Positions 27,760 through 41,597 of a DNA stretch of 64,000 nucleotides are shown one piece after another. Location: the NCBI GenBank assembly GCA_947489425.1, contig CANLDL010000001.1:744001-808000 (forward strand). Direction: 5' to 3'. The position numbers were made by a program, and so were the translations under genes. A model generated the notes under the pieces. It did no database searches. It was not told the origin of the DNA and saw only the letters and a list, made by a program, of their open reading frames with translations. Origin of the DNA: an uncultured Pseudomonadales bacterium (GTDB taxonomy: Bacteria > Pseudomonadota > Gammaproteobacteria > Pseudomonadales > Cellvibrionaceae). Positions within the stretch are counted from its first letter, which is position 1, and every line of letters starts with the position of its first letter.

Positions 27760-29379
27760 TTAGCTATTGTCTGGATTATCACGCAGCTCTCTACGTAATA
27801 CTTTACCTACATTGGATTTTGGCAATTCATCCCTAAATTCGTATAGTTTAGGTACTTTATAAGCCGTCATTGATTCTCGGCAAAACTTCTTAAGGGTATC
27901 AAAGTCAATATTACTCTCTTCAGTTTTCACAACAAAGGCCTTAACACTCTCACCACTATCTGTATCGGGGATACCAATAACTGCGGCTTCGACAATCTCA
28001 GGATGAGAGACTAATACATTTTCGACTTCGTTCGGATATACATTAAAGCCAGAGACGATGATCATATCTTTTTGACGATCAACAATACGCACATAGCCAT
28101 CATCTTCTATGACAGCAACATCACCAGTACGCAACCAGCCATCGGCATTAAGTACATTATCCGTGGCCTCTGGTCGTTGCCAATAGCCCATCATCACTTG
28201 AGGCCCACGTACGCATAATTCACCGGCTTCACCATTAGGTAGTGCCTCACCATCGGCATTAACAACTTTTAGCTCCGTATCAGGCAGTGCAATACCAATA
28301 GTATTTTTACGTGGGTCCTTGGGTTTATTTGAAGTAACAATAGGAGATGTCTCGGTCAAGCCATAACCTTCGACAATACGGTTGCCAGTTAACTTCTCCC
28401 AGGTATTAGCCGTATCTTCTGTTAACGCCATACCACCCGAAATAGTTTTTTCTAGGGATGAAAAATCAAGCTCTTGGAAATCTTTATCGCGCGCCAATGC
28501 TACAAATAGAGTATTAAGCCCAACCATACCTGTGAGGGTATTTTCTCTAAATGCCTTAACAACCGATGCTAACTCACGCGGGTTTGGTACCAATACACTT
28601 TGGCAACCCAGTGAAAATAAAACCATGCAATGCATAGTAAAGCCATAAATATGATACAGCGGTAATGGAGCCAAAAAGTTCTCTTTACCCTCTTGTAAGC
28701 TATCGCCCCAGAGCTCAACTGCCTGGCGTTTATTAGATAACAAGTTACTTTGAGACAGCATTGCGCCCTTCGCAACGCCAGTTGTACCACCGGTATACTG
28801 TAAAAAAGCCAGATCATCAGCTTTGCGTTTAACTTCTGAAAAGGTATCACGGCTACCCAAAGACAATGCCTTACGTAGACTGACTGAAGACGGAAAATGC
28901 ACATCTGGTACTTGCTTTTTAATATAACGCAGTACGCCGTTAATTAATAAGCGCTTAGGAAAACCATGCATATCACCGACCTCCGTGGTAATAACATGTT
29001 GTATTTGGGTTTTATCAATAACGCTCTCAGCAGCCTTGGCTAGATTGGCAAGTACCACGAGTACCTTAGCACCGGAATCATTCAGTTGATGTTCAAGTTC
29101 ACGACCAGTATAGAGAGGGTTGGTATTAACAATGACTACACCAGCACGCAAAGCACCAAATAGAACAACCGGGTATTGCAACAAATTAGGCAGTTGCACA
29201 ACAAGACGATCACCGGGTGCTAGCGTTGTATGATGTTGTAAATAGGATGCAAAATTAGCGCTTAAGCTGTCTAACTCTCCATAAGTCATGGTTTTGCCAA
29301 GGCATGTAAACGCAGGTGAGTTTCTGTGTTTAGCGCAAACATCGTTAAACATGTCGCTAATGGCTTGGTAATTTTGCAT
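27760..29379 (-). CDS. fadD: Long-chain fatty acid-CoA ligase (FadD-type AMP-binding enzyme)
   Basis: Activates fatty acids to acyl-CoA through an acyl-adenylate. The P-loop YTGGTTGVAKG is at 195-205, followed by GYGLTETSP (adenine-binding region), GWLRTGDVA (ATP ribose aspartate) and VDRQKDMIIVSGFNVYPNEVE at the hinge, with the catalytic lysine in PKSNVGKVLRRELRD near the end. Length 539 is typical of FadD (561 in E. coli). A patatin gene follows. Exact chain-length preference is unknown. Confidence 0.92.
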   Translation of the reverse strand: MQNYQAISDMFNDVCAKHRNSPAFTCLGKTMTYGELDSLSANFASYLQHHTTLAPGDRLVVQLPNLLQYPVVLFGALRAGVVIVNTNPLYTGRELEHQLNDSGAKVLVVLANLAKAAESVIDKTQIQHVITTEVGDMHGFPKRLLINGVLRYIKKQVPDVHFPSSVSLRKALSLGSRDTFSEVKRKADDLAFLQYTGGTTGVAKGAMLSQSNLLSNKRQAVELWGDSLQEGKENFLAPLPLYHIYGFTMHCMVLFSLGCQSVLVPNPRELASVVKAFRENTLTGMVGLNTLFVALARDKDFQELDFSSLEKTISGGMALTEDTANTWEKLTGNRIVEGYGLTETSPIVTSNKPKDPRKNTIGIALPDTELKVVNADGEALPNGEAGELCVRGPQVMMGYWQRPEATDNVLNADGWLRTGDVAVIEDDGYVRIVDRQKDMIIVSGFNVYPNEVENVLVSHPEIVEAAVIGIPDTDSGESVKAFVVKTEESNIDFDTLKKFCRESMTAYKVPKLYEFRDELPKSNVGKVLRRELRDNPDNS

Positions 29380-29504
29380 AAATACTCCAGTAGTTGCTAT
29401 TTGACAGTCAATATTATTATTAATGTCTATTTTTATTTTGATCTAACTTAAACAAGTTGTTTAGATAAATCAATTTTGTATCTGTAAAACTTTATGATCT
29501 GTCA

Positions 29505-30347
29505 CTAAAATAGAGACAAGACTTTTTCTACACCTTTAGCATTCGATGATGCAGTGGTCATATTGGCACATTTTTTAACGTTTTCCGTAGCATTACCCAT
29601 AGCCACACCAAGGCCGGCCAATTTAAGAAATACTTCATCTGAATGTGAATCACCAAAAGCAACCACATCAGATTGCTTAACACCGTGATAATTCAGTAAA
29701 AATTCAAAAGCATTCTTTTTACTGGCTTTGTTGCTAATAACACTGGCAAAAAGCCAATTGGGCTTAGCCAGAAACCCTGCAAAAGCAAATTCGCACTCGC
29801 TGAACTCTTGCGCCAATTCTTGCAGTAACCTTGGAAACTGTTGTTTATTTACACCCAGTAATAATTTTGTGATCACACATTCTCTATCAAGCACATCAGC
29901 AAGAGAAGCGTTTTGGGGTAACACACGCAAATGATCGCTATGCACTTCTGTAATAGCATATGCATCATCGGTTTTTGCAATATCGGTCCCGTATTCATTA
30001 TCGCTATACCACTCGTAATAGATATCATGTTTTTTTATCTTCTTGTAGAGTTTAGACAATGTCCGCGATTCAAGCGGTTTGGAATAAAGCTGTTTTCCTT
30101 TTTGTGGGTCAAAAACTTCTGCACCACTACAAAAACAACCTGCATCGTTGATTTCTAATTCGTCAAATAAGAATTGTGCCGCTATCGCAGGTCTACCTGA
30201 TGCAATGGCAAACTTACACCCTGTTTCTTTTAAACGCATTATGTGAGGCTTTAAGGTTTTTGAGTATTGCCCATAGGCATCTAAAAGAGTCCCATCGACA
30301 TCAAAAAAAAATAGCTTTGGCCGTATATTCACTACACTTTCAGGCAA
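29505..30347 (-). CDS. HAD-superfamily (Cof-type) phosphatase
   Basis: 280 residues with nucleophile and acid aspartates D16 and D18 in FFFDVDGTLLDAYG, motif II SGR-like ASGRPAIAAQ, motif III lysine K in SNKASKKNA and motif IV AFGDSHSDEVFLKLAG. The large insert between motifs II and III is the C2B cap of Cof-type enzymes, which dephosphorylate sugar phosphates, nucleotides or cofactors such as FMN and PLP. The substrate is unknown. Confidence 0.88.
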   Translation of the reverse strand: MPESVVNIRPKLFFFDVDGTLLDAYGQYSKTLKPHIMRLKETGCKFAIASGRPAIAAQFLFDELEINDAGCFCSGAEVFDPQKGKQLYSKPLESRTLSKLYKKIKKHDIYYEWYSDNEYGTDIAKTDDAYAITEVHSDHLRVLPQNASLADVLDRECVITKLLLGVNKQQFPRLLQELAQEFSECEFAFAGFLAKPNWLFASVISNKASKKNAFEFLLNYHGVKQSDVVAFGDSHSDEVFLKLAGLGVAMGNATENVKKCANMTTASSNAKGVEKVLSLF

Positions 30348-30391
30348 TAAAATAATTAATCTACTCTTGGTTAACTAATACTATATGTGCG

Positions 30392-30898
30392 CTACTCAGA
30401 AAAACTCACTTCATGATCCCATTCACAACGGACATTAAAATCATCTTCTCCGGGTATATGACTTGAATTAACAGATTCCCACTTAAACGTGTGCACTCCA
30501 GAAAACTCGGTCTCTAAATGAACAACAACTGACTGCCAATACATCAACTTTAATAATGCTTCAAACTTCGATATCCACTCAGACCATTCATATTCAATAC
30601 CATAATAAGACATTGCAAAATGAATAATATTTGCGGCGGCACAGTCGCCTTTCATTCGCAATCTCGACACCGAGAACATATCAGATGCTAACAATGGATA
30701 ATCGTCACTCGTAAACTCATTAACGGCAAGATCGGGGGCAAACACTTCAGATGATAAAAAATCTACATCCGATAGCGACAAAATGGCTTTTTTATTGCTT
30801 TCTATCTGCTGCTTCAATTCTTTTTGGGTAAGTGACGATGCACTTTTAATACGCCCATAAACGACAGATTCTTGATCTACGATAAAACGATTACTCAT
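30392..30898 (-). CDS. Hypothetical protein, 168 residues
   Basis: No family recognised. The protein is acidic and soluble, without signal peptide or membrane helix. Notable segments are a tryptophan-rich middle (YEWSEWISKFEALLKLMYWQ) and a single cysteine pair far apart. It sits between the HAD phosphatase and a lytic transglycosylase lipoprotein gene on the same strand with short gaps, so it is likely part of that transcript. The start ATG at 30898 is the only good choice in frame. Confidence 0.6.
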   Translation of the reverse strand: MSNRFIVDQESVVYGRIKSASSLTQKELKQQIESNKKAILSLSDVDFLSSEVFAPDLAVNEFTSDDYPLLASDMFSVSRLRMKGDCAAANIIHFAMSYYGIEYEWSEWISKFEALLKLMYWQSVVVHLETEFSGVHTFKWESVNSSHIPGEDDFNVRCEWDHEVSFSE

Positions 30899-30959
30899 AA
30901 GAACTAACCCGACGATCTAGCATTAAATACTGCTGCCACTAGTTAAAAAACCGTTTCAA

Positions 30960-31574
30960 TTAAAATAAGCGAAACCCTGATGAGCGCTTAAAGCGAGACT
31001 CACAACCCTGTAGTTGCTGTTTATAACTAATAGCACGATTGCCTACTTTAGCAGCAACAGATTGTAGCCACTTTTTGCTTTTGTAAGTCCCACGAGCATA
31101 ACCTCCATGACCGTCATGGTACGCCAAATATAAATTATAAGTGTCGTCTAGGCCTATACGATTCCTCTCGTGGGTAATCGAGTTATACCAACCAATAAAG
31201 TCAATCGCATCGGCAAAGTCATCTCGATCTGCACCACTACGTTTTGTAGTTTTTTGATACCAGCGCCAAGTGCTCTTTGTAGCTTGCGAATAACCATAGG
31301 AATCACTTTTACGAGGCCCCGGCAACACCCACAATACTTTGGTACGCGGAGGTCGTACTTTAGCTTGAAAACGCGACTCCTGATGCATAATTGCCATCAT
31401 TACCGGAATAGAAGAGCCCCAACGCTCACTAGCTTTGCTAGCCTTTTTATACCAGCTTTTTTTCTCAGAAAATATCTGACAAATATTACTGGTATTTTTA
31501 GGTGGCGACGTGGCACAGGCACTGATCAAAATAGTGCTAAATAAAAGCAGCGGTAATTTAATTAATAGTTTCAT
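30960..31574 (-). CDS. Lytic transglycosylase-like lipoprotein
   Basis: 204 residues. Lipobox LISAC with C20 as the lipidated residue, so the protein is expected to be anchored in the outer or inner membrane on the periplasmic side. The SLT-type catalytic motif is MAIMHQESRF with E66 as general acid, followed by SYGYSQATKSTW and LYLAYHDGHGGY, the usual family II elements. It would cleave peptidoglycan glycan strands. Short for the family but complete. Upstream are the division genes ligA-zipA, which fits a cell-wall remodelling role, though no direct link is shown. Confidence 0.88.
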   Translation of the reverse strand: MKLLIKLPLLLFSTILISACATSPPKNTSNICQIFSEKKSWYKKASKASERWGSSIPVMMAIMHQESRFQAKVRPPRTKVLWVLPGPRKSDSYGYSQATKSTWRWYQKTTKRSGADRDDFADAIDFIGWYNSITHERNRIGLDDTYNLYLAYHDGHGGYARGTYKSKKWLQSVAAKVGNRAISYKQQLQGCESRFKRSSGFRLF

Positions 31575-31663
31575 GGATTCTCTTTTACGTTATTTTTATA
31601 AAATTTTACAATCTACCATAGCTATTAAGTAAGCTTTAAAAACCCACTAAAACTCTATATTTT

Positions 31664-35121
<3,458 letters not shown>

Positions 35122-35210
35122 ATTGCTGTTTATCTTTTTATCAAAAATTTAACGTAATTGTTTGCCAGCACTCCCCATAATAGCTATTAGAGTGCACTGT
35201 ATGAAACACC

Positions 35211-38200
35211 TTAAACCGCAGCCAACTCGGCAGCTTCGGCGACATCAACGGTCACCATACGAGAAACCCCAGCCTCGTGCATGGTCACCCCCATCAACTG
35301 CTGTGCCATTTCCATGGCTATTTTGTTGTGGGTAATATAAATAAATTGTACCTGCGCAGACATTTCCTCTACTAGGCGCGCGTAGCGACCAACATTGGCA
35401 TCATCTAGCGGTGCATCTACTTCATCAAGCATACAAAATGGTGCCGGATTTAGCCTAAATATTGAGAATACTAATGCAATGGCCGTCAGTGCTTTCTCAC
35501 CACCCGATAGTAGGTGGATAGTACTATTTCGCTTACCTGGTGGCCTTGCCATAATGGCAACCCCAGTATCTAACAGATCATCCCCGGTTAGTTCAAGATA
35601 TGCATGCCCACCCCCAAACACTTTAGGGAAAAGCTCCTGTACACCGGCATTAACCGCATCGAAGGTTTCTTTAAAACGCGTGCGTGTCTCTTTATCAATT
35701 TTAATAATGGCATTTTCAAGGGTTTCTAGTGCATCGCGTAAATCACTATCCTGTGCATCGAGATAGTTTTTACGCTCTGACTCTATTTTATACTCATCAA
35801 TCGCTGCCAAGTTAATGGGACCCAGCCGCGTAATCCTATTATGAATCAGCTCCAGCTCATCCTCAAAGGGTTGTTCTGCTGCATCCGCAGGGAGTGCTGT
35901 TAACAATACCTCTAAATCATTGCCCTCTTCTAGTAACTGCTTGGCAATTGTCTCACGCTTTACTTGTACCGTTTGTGCCGCCAAACGATGCTCTGTCAGT
36001 AACCCACGTAGTGATTGTAGCTCGTTTTCTACCCTTGCCCTTGCTTGCTCTGAGTCACGCAACTGCTGTTCGACAACTTCTACTTGGCGACGAGCCGTAG
36101 TGAGCTCTTCTTCTACGTTAATACGTTTTTCAAGTAGCGCCTCCAGCTCAAGACGATGATCTTCTGTTGGGTCTTCGCCATCGCCAATGGTTGATAACAA
36201 CTGCTCCCTACGTTGCACTAAACGTGACTTTTGCTCTTGCAGGCGCCCAACACTCGCCGTAATTGATTGCAATTGTGTTTTAATCGACTGGTGTCGCATA
36301 GCTAGCGCATGCAAGGTATCTTTATCATGGCGTGCACGCTGTCGACTTGAATCTAGACGCGCACGAATATCATCTCTGCGAGCAAGTAGAGCTTCTTTTT
36401 GTTCTGTGTCTTTTTCCATTAACTCGATGGCTTCTTGCAATACAAGACGTGACTGGGAAAGGTTTTCAGCCTCGATATCCATTTGCTCTTTGGCCTCAGA
36501 AATGTCTTCTGCAAGCTTTTGACGACGATGAGCCTCTTGCTCTATACGTAACTGCAAGCTATTTAATTGGCTCTGCTGCTCATGAAAGTAGCGGTTCTTT
36601 TCGTCAAGATCCGCCCTCAAGGATTCACGAGAAGCCTCTGCTTGTTTAATGGACTCTCTCTGCTCTTGTAGTGAACCAGCCAATTTGGCAACGCTTGCCT
36701 CTAGCTCTTCAATGGTTTTAGTCGTCTCTTCTAGCTCTTTTTGGCGGGCTAATACGCTCGCTTTACTATCGGCTTCACGCTTAACACGTAGCCAGGAGGC
36801 CCCTAACCAAATACCTTCAGGTGTAATAACAGATTCATTAGCACCCAGTTGGCTACGCATAGACAATGCCGCTGTTAAATCATCGGCAATGTATACATCG
36901 TTTAATAAGCTAGCTGCACTGGTTTGCCCCGTTACTTTGTCAGACAAACTTGAAAACTTATTACTCGTCTGACTAGAATCATCCGCACTGGTATCAAGTA
37001 ATACTAAACTGCCTTGCTCTAAGCTCGTTAATAGATCTGCTACGGCGTCAATACCATCGACACATACAGCCTGCAGAGCATCGCCCAATACCATCTCTAC
37101 GGCTTTTTGCCACTGTGGGTCAACATTAAGCTGCGACAATAGTCGTGGATTCGCATCCAATGATTGTACTGCTAACCAATCATCCAGTTTTTTGCCTCCA
37201 GAAACCGCCGCTTGTTGCAGTGCCTCTAGCGATGCATGGCGACCACGTAGCTTTTGCAGTTGACTGCGCTGTTCGTTGAGAGACTCCTCGGCAGTAATGC
37301 TCATCTCTCGGTTGGTAGTAATAGTTTCAACCACCGACTCTACTTTTTGTTCTATCTCTTCGCGCGCGAGTACAATTTCACTAAGCGCCTCTTGCCGTAT
37401 TTGTATATCGTCTGCGGCTTCAATTTCCTCGGCCTTATCGGCTTCATTGTTTAATCGCTGGATACGCTCTAGCAAACGCGTCTGTACCTGCTCTAGGTGC
37501 TGTATACGCGATTGTTCAACCTCGGCACGATTACGTGGCTCAGCAGCGCGCTGATTAAACTCATCCCACTCTTGCTGCCAAACCTGCATGTTTTCTTCGG
37601 CTTCTAGCAGGTCAGAACCCGAATCTGTCTCGGCAGATTGCAATAGTTCTAACTCGGGCTCTATTTCGGCTAACTCTATTTGCCAATCTTCGATTTTTTG
37701 CTCATCCTGCTCAAGTAGTTCGGCAGTTTCTTTACTATCGCTCTCAACTTGAGAAAGATCTTGCTGTAGCTGTCGATTGCGTTCCTGAACATGCTGGATG
37801 CTTTGCTCTATACGTGCGATCTCGTTCCCTAAGCCATAAAAACGGCCTTGTATCTCGTTAAAGACATCGCCTTGCTCCGAGTACTCTGTACGATACTTCT
37901 CTATTGCCGTGTCGTGGCTGACACGCTCGGTAACGAAAGACTCAATCTTTAACTCACGCTCTGATATATCTCGCTGCTGTTTTTTGGCTTCCTCGTCTAA
38001 TAAGCGATAGCGTAGCGTATTGAGCTGTGCTTTGATCTCACGCTCTTCTTTTTTAAACTCGGTATATTTTTCAGCAGATTTAGCCTGACGCTCCAAACGT
38101 GCCAACTGGCGCTCCAGTTCTTCACGAATATCGTTTAGGCGCTCAAGGTTCTCTTTAGTGCGACGCATACGGTTTTCTGTATCTCGGCGGCGCTCTTTAT

Positions 38201-38717
38201 ATTTAGAGATACCTGCTGCCTCCTCAATGTAAATGCGTAGCTCTTCGGGCTTTGCTTCAATTAAGCGCGAGATCATGCCCTGCTCGATAATTGAATAGCT
38301 GCGTGGGCCAAGCCCCGTTCCAAGGAAGATATCAACAATATCACGGCGACGGCATTTACTACCGTTTAGGTAATAGATATTTTGTGCATCACGGGTAACT
38401 TTACGTCGAATAGATATCTCGCTAAAGCCTGCATACTCGCCTTTTAAAGTACCATCACTATTATCAAAAACTAACTCAATAGAAGCCTGCCCAATGGGTT
38501 TACGGCTATTTGAGCCATTAAAGATAACGTCTGTCATCGATTCGCCGCGCAGATTTTTGGCAGACGACTCTCCCATCACCCAGCGCACAGCATCGATAAT
38601 ATTTGATTTACCACAGCCATTGGGGCCAACGACCGCGCATAAGTTGCTAGGAAAAGACACCGTTGTAGGATCTACAAAGGATTTAAAGCCAGCAAGCTTG
38701 ATATGTTTTAAACGCAT
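35211..38717 (-). CDS. smc: Chromosome segregation protein SMC
   Basis: 1168-residue condensin subunit. Walker A GPNGCGKSN at 31-39, two long coiled-coil arms (about 170-500 and 660-1000), hinge around 505-640 (LEALQQAAVSGGKKLDDWL and following), C-terminal signature LLSGGEKALTAIAL and Walker B FCMLDEVDAPLDDAN. Presence of SMC rather than MukB places the organism outside the enteric branch and fits Pseudomonas/Cellvibrio-like Gammaproteobacteria. First gene of the smc-zipA-ligA unit; 90 bases separate it from zipA. Confidence 0.97.
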   Translation of the reverse strand: MRLKHIKLAGFKSFVDPTTVSFPSNLCAVVGPNGCGKSNIIDAVRWVMGESSAKNLRGESMTDVIFNGSNSRKPIGQASIELVFDNSDGTLKGEYAGFSEISIRRKVTRDAQNIYYLNGSKCRRRDIVDIFLGTGLGPRSYSIIEQGMISRLIEAKPEELRIYIEEAAGISKYKERRRDTENRMRRTKENLERLNDIREELERQLARLERQAKSAEKYTEFKKEEREIKAQLNTLRYRLLDEEAKKQQRDISERELKIESFVTERVSHDTAIEKYRTEYSEQGDVFNEIQGRFYGLGNEIARIEQSIQHVQERNRQLQQDLSQVESDSKETAELLEQDEQKIEDWQIELAEIEPELELLQSAETDSGSDLLEAEENMQVWQQEWDEFNQRAAEPRNRAEVEQSRIQHLEQVQTRLLERIQRLNNEADKAEEIEAADDIQIRQEALSEIVLAREEIEQKVESVVETITTNREMSITAEESLNEQRSQLQKLRGRHASLEALQQAAVSGGKKLDDWLAVQSLDANPRLLSQLNVDPQWQKAVEMVLGDALQAVCVDGIDAVADLLTSLEQGSLVLLDTSADDSSQTSNKFSSLSDKVTGQTSAASLLNDVYIADDLTAALSMRSQLGANESVITPEGIWLGASWLRVKREADSKASVLARQKELEETTKTIEELEASVAKLAGSLQEQRESIKQAEASRESLRADLDEKNRYFHEQQSQLNSLQLRIEQEAHRRQKLAEDISEAKEQMDIEAENLSQSRLVLQEAIELMEKDTEQKEALLARRDDIRARLDSSRQRARHDKDTLHALAMRHQSIKTQLQSITASVGRLQEQKSRLVQRREQLLSTIGDGEDPTEDHRLELEALLEKRINVEEELTTARRQVEVVEQQLRDSEQARARVENELQSLRGLLTEHRLAAQTVQVKRETIAKQLLEEGNDLEVLLTALPADAAEQPFEDELELIHNRITRLGPINLAAIDEYKIESERKNYLDAQDSDLRDALETLENAIIKIDKETRTRFKETFDAVNAGVQELFPKVFGGGHAYLELTGDDLLDTGVAIMARPPGKRNSTIHLLSGGEKALTAIALVFSIFRLNPAPFCMLDEVDAPLDDANVGRYARLVEEMSAQVQFIYITHNKIAMEMAQQLMGVTMHEAGVSRMVTVDVAEAAELAAV

Positions 38718-39013
38718 TTAATGGTTATCCATATTGATCGAGTTCTTTATAAGTCCACTCTTGGGAGATATTTTTATACTTTTCAAGAGCTTAGATTAAC
38801 GTTTTTATTTGTACTCGATAATATTGTGAGGCTTGCAACACAATAGCCCCACAATTAATAAAAAGCGTAATTTTACACAGATCACTTGTGCATTACAGCA
38901 GTGATTTTTAGATTAATGAGGAAATGCACATAAATTATCGCACCCGCGTCTCAATATTTATTTTTTATTGAGAGCGCAGATAATCGATGGATAAGAAGAT
39001 TAAAGTGGGATAG

Positions 39014-40408
39014 CTAACCACCACTAGAGGCGCTAAAAGGTTGAGATATCTCTAAAACATGCTCTCCAGAATTCTCTGATGTCATATCAATAGGACCCGA
39101 TAAGGCTTCCCAATCACCCTCGGCCGCAATGGCGTTACCTGTCTCTGAGACACGGGCAACCAGCTGAATAGTTTTAGCACTACTGAGGTTAAACTCCGGT
39201 GCCATTGCCATGGTATTGTCCAGCTCTATACTAATAGGCAAGTCCGAAGCCGATACACGTGTAATCGCTAGCGGTAATTTCCCCCCCTGCCATGCACGCG
39301 CATAAACAAATACGGTAGCGTCGGGTTTATAAGGTACATTACTGGCCAAAGACACATTGACAGTAACACTAGCTTTCTCATCAGCATTTGTTACATCATT
39401 TATGGTGCTATCTTGATCACTCTGAGCAGTACCTCCGCGCCCATTAGCTACAACATTATCTGCAAGGCGCGCACGTGCCTGTACGATACCATTTTGTAGT
39501 GCGACCGCATTGGCGGAGCCTGGAGGATACAAACCTATAGCACGCTCCCATACCGCTATGGACTCCCGATAAGCACCCGCTTGAAAGTGTGTAATACCCT
39601 GCAAACTTAAGCCCATAACATTGTCAGGTTGCAAAGCAAGTGCACGCTCTACAAGAATACTCACAACTGGCACTACATTATTATTGGCCTGCACAAAGAT
39701 AGCCTGCGCCATCTCCACCATAATCTGTGCTGCCTGAGGTTGTGCCTCTAGTACATATTGGAAGTGTTTAATTGCGGTATCATAATCACCAATAGTCACT
39801 GCGTTTCGTGCAAGTAACACCCTCGTATCGAGATTGGTTTCATTTTTGGCAGAATGCTTGATCAGACCATCAACGATCTCTCGCCCAATTTCTGTAAGGT
39901 CAGTACTCAACTGCTCCACTTCGCTAGCACTAGCTGCTGTTGCAAGCTGTTGTTGCAGCTCGCTTTGTTTGGCAAGTTTGGACTCTAGCTGAACTCCCTC
40001 GAGGTTACCTAGATACTGATAAAGGGAAAAACATGCAACAGGCAATACAAGTGCCGCAATCAAGAACACAGGAATATGCGAGCGTGCCAGCAACCCTGAT
40101 TGCTTTGAGCCGCCCTCACCAGCACCATCAACACCATTTATTCGGCTAGTATTACTGTCTTCAATTAAGTTACGTTCAAGCTCTTGTTTTAACTGATCAT
40201 ACTGTTCTTGGTCAATCAAACCCGACTTCAAGGATTTGTCGAGATCATCTAAGTGATCGCGGTAGAGCGAGACGTTCACAGCCTCCCGCTCGACTACTTC
40301 GGTGCTGTCATCAATACGACCAAACAAGCGATAATTGATGTAGGGCCAAAGTGAAAAGACGATACCTAGCAGCACAAGGATAAAGGAGCCAATATAAAGT
40401 GTTGTCAT
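39014..40408 (-). CDS. ccmI: c-type cytochrome biogenesis protein CcmI
   Basis: 464 residues. Two membrane helices (1-22 and about 110-128) around a cytoplasmic loop with a leucine-zipper-like stretch (VSLYRDHLDDLDKSLKSGLIDQEQYDQLKQELERNL), then a periplasmic TPR domain (about 190-300) that binds apocytochrome c, and a C-terminal beta-rich domain. In system I cytochrome maturation CcmI presents apocytochrome to the CcmF-CcmH haem lyase. It directly follows ccmH (five-base gap). Confidence 0.92.
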   Translation of the reverse strand: MTTLYIGSFILVLLGIVFSLWPYINYRLFGRIDDSTEVVEREAVNVSLYRDHLDDLDKSLKSGLIDQEQYDQLKQELERNLIEDSNTSRINGVDGAGEGGSKQSGLLARSHIPVFLIAALVLPVACFSLYQYLGNLEGVQLESKLAKQSELQQQLATAASASEVEQLSTDLTEIGREIVDGLIKHSAKNETNLDTRVLLARNAVTIGDYDTAIKHFQYVLEAQPQAAQIMVEMAQAIFVQANNNVVPVVSILVERALALQPDNVMGLSLQGITHFQAGAYRESIAVWERAIGLYPPGSANAVALQNGIVQARARLADNVVANGRGGTAQSDQDSTINDVTNADEKASVTVNVSLASNVPYKPDATVFVYARAWQGGKLPLAITRVSASDLPISIELDNTMAMAPEFNLSSAKTIQLVARVSETGNAIAAEGDWEALSGPIDMTSENSGEHVLEISQPFSASSGG

Positions 40409-40413
40409 TGTGC

Positions 40414-40974
40414 TTAATTCTCTTCTTTTTTGGTGGTTGTATTATCGTCAGCGCCACTGCTGACAGCCTCTTCAGGGCTATCATTGCTTTTTAATAATTG
40501 ATCGAGTTGCTGCTGCTCGTTTGCAGACAACGCCTCTGTGATCACATTGGTATTGGTACGTGCACGCTGGCGAATAATCATTACCAAGCCAATCGCTCCC
40601 ATTAGCAACAAAATAACCGGTAACGCCCATAATGCTATTGTCGAGGCTTTAAGTGGCGGCTTGTAAAGCACAAAATCACCATAACGTGCCACCATAAAGT
40701 CTTTAATCTCGCGATCACTATTACCTTCGGTTAACAGCCTATGCAATTCACGGCGTAAATCCTCAGCGATTTGCGAATTGGAACCTGCTAAATTTTGATT
40801 TTGACACTTAGGGCAGCGTAGCTCGTCAATCAGCACATTGTAGCGCTGTCGTTGAGACTCTGTATCAAACTCACGCGCCTCAAAGGCCGCCGTTGTTGTC
40901 GACATCGATAACGAGATAAAAAAGATAAGGGATAGCGTTTTAACAACTAATAGAAAAACACGGGGAGAAGGCAT
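40414..40974 (-). CDS. ccmH: Cytochrome c-type biogenesis protein CcmH (CcmL/CycL)
   Basis: 186 residues. Signal-like helix 8-30, periplasmic thioredoxin-like three-helix domain with the redox pair C54-P-K-C57 in LRCPKCQNQNL, then a membrane helix (about 108-130) and a polar tail. Reduces the apocytochrome CXXCH disulfide before haem ligation. Only ccmH and ccmI are present here; the upstream neighbour is a YjbQ gene, so the remaining ccm genes lie elsewhere. Confidence 0.94.
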   Translation of the reverse strand: MPSPRVFLLVVKTLSLIFFISLSMSTTTAAFEAREFDTESQRQRYNVLIDELRCPKCQNQNLAGSNSQIAEDLRRELHRLLTEGNSDREIKDFMVARYGDFVLYKPPLKASTIALWALPVILLLMGAIGLVMIIRQRARTNTNVITEALSANEQQQLDQLLKSNDSPEEAVSSGADDNTTTKKEEN

Positions 40975-41130
40975 GGGTAGCTAAACTCACTTAATGGAAT
41001 CGAAGCATTATAACGATGCTTTTAAACAGATGCTCCCTAGAACACAAATAATCTATAAAGTTTCTAGTATTGTTGAGATTATACGTTTTTATTCAGCAAA
41101 TACACTAACGATAAGCTTTGAAAGTAGCTA

Positions 41131-41541
41131 TCAGCCTGATAGATGAACAATAACCCTGCGAGCCGAGGGTGATTTACGGTGCTCCCATAAATAGATCCCC
41201 TGCCAAGTACCCAACATTAACTGGCCATTGCTAAAGGGTATAGATAAAGAAACGGCCGTTAAGCTTGCCTTGATATGGGCAGGCATATCATCGGCACCTT
41301 CAAGTGTATGGGTATAGAGCGGATCGTTTTCTGGCACTAAGCGATTCATCCATGCCTCTAGATCGGCCTGTGCACTTGGGTCGTAATTTTCCTGTATCAA
41401 TAAGCTGGCCGAGGTGTGCTGCATATACAAGGTACACAACCCCTCTTTAGCTGGACTGTTATTGACGACCTTAACAACGCTATCGGTAATAGCCTGTAAG
41501 CCCTGCCTTGTTGTATTGATAGTGATCGTTTTAATCATCAA
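41131..41541 (-). CDS. YjbQ-family protein (secondary thiamine-phosphate synthase-like)
   Basis: 136-residue cytoplasmic protein of the UPF0047/YjbQ family. The conserved HTSASLLIQENYDP (about 47-60) and GTWQGIYLWEHR near the C-terminus, with histidines in YMQHTSAS and LYTHTLEG forming a metal-like site, are the family marks. Members show weak thiamine-phosphate synthase activity in complementation tests, but the real role is unsettled. Same strand as truD upstream (56-base gap). Confidence 0.9.
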   Translation of the reverse strand: MMIKTITINTTRQGLQAITDSVVKVVNNSPAKEGLCTLYMQHTSASLLIQENYDPSAQADLEAWMNRLVPENDPLYTHTLEGADDMPAHIKASLTAVSLSIPFSNGQLMLGTWQGIYLWEHRKSPSARRVIVHLSG

Positions 41542-41597
41542 TTAGCCTTCTATTTACTTTGTAAACTCAAATTTATACTGTGCTGTCAAAAAGCTAT

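Noticed and set aside
36187..37554. Several plus-strand open frames across smc
   Set aside because: Serine/cysteine-rich antisense shadows of the coiled-coil codons of smc.
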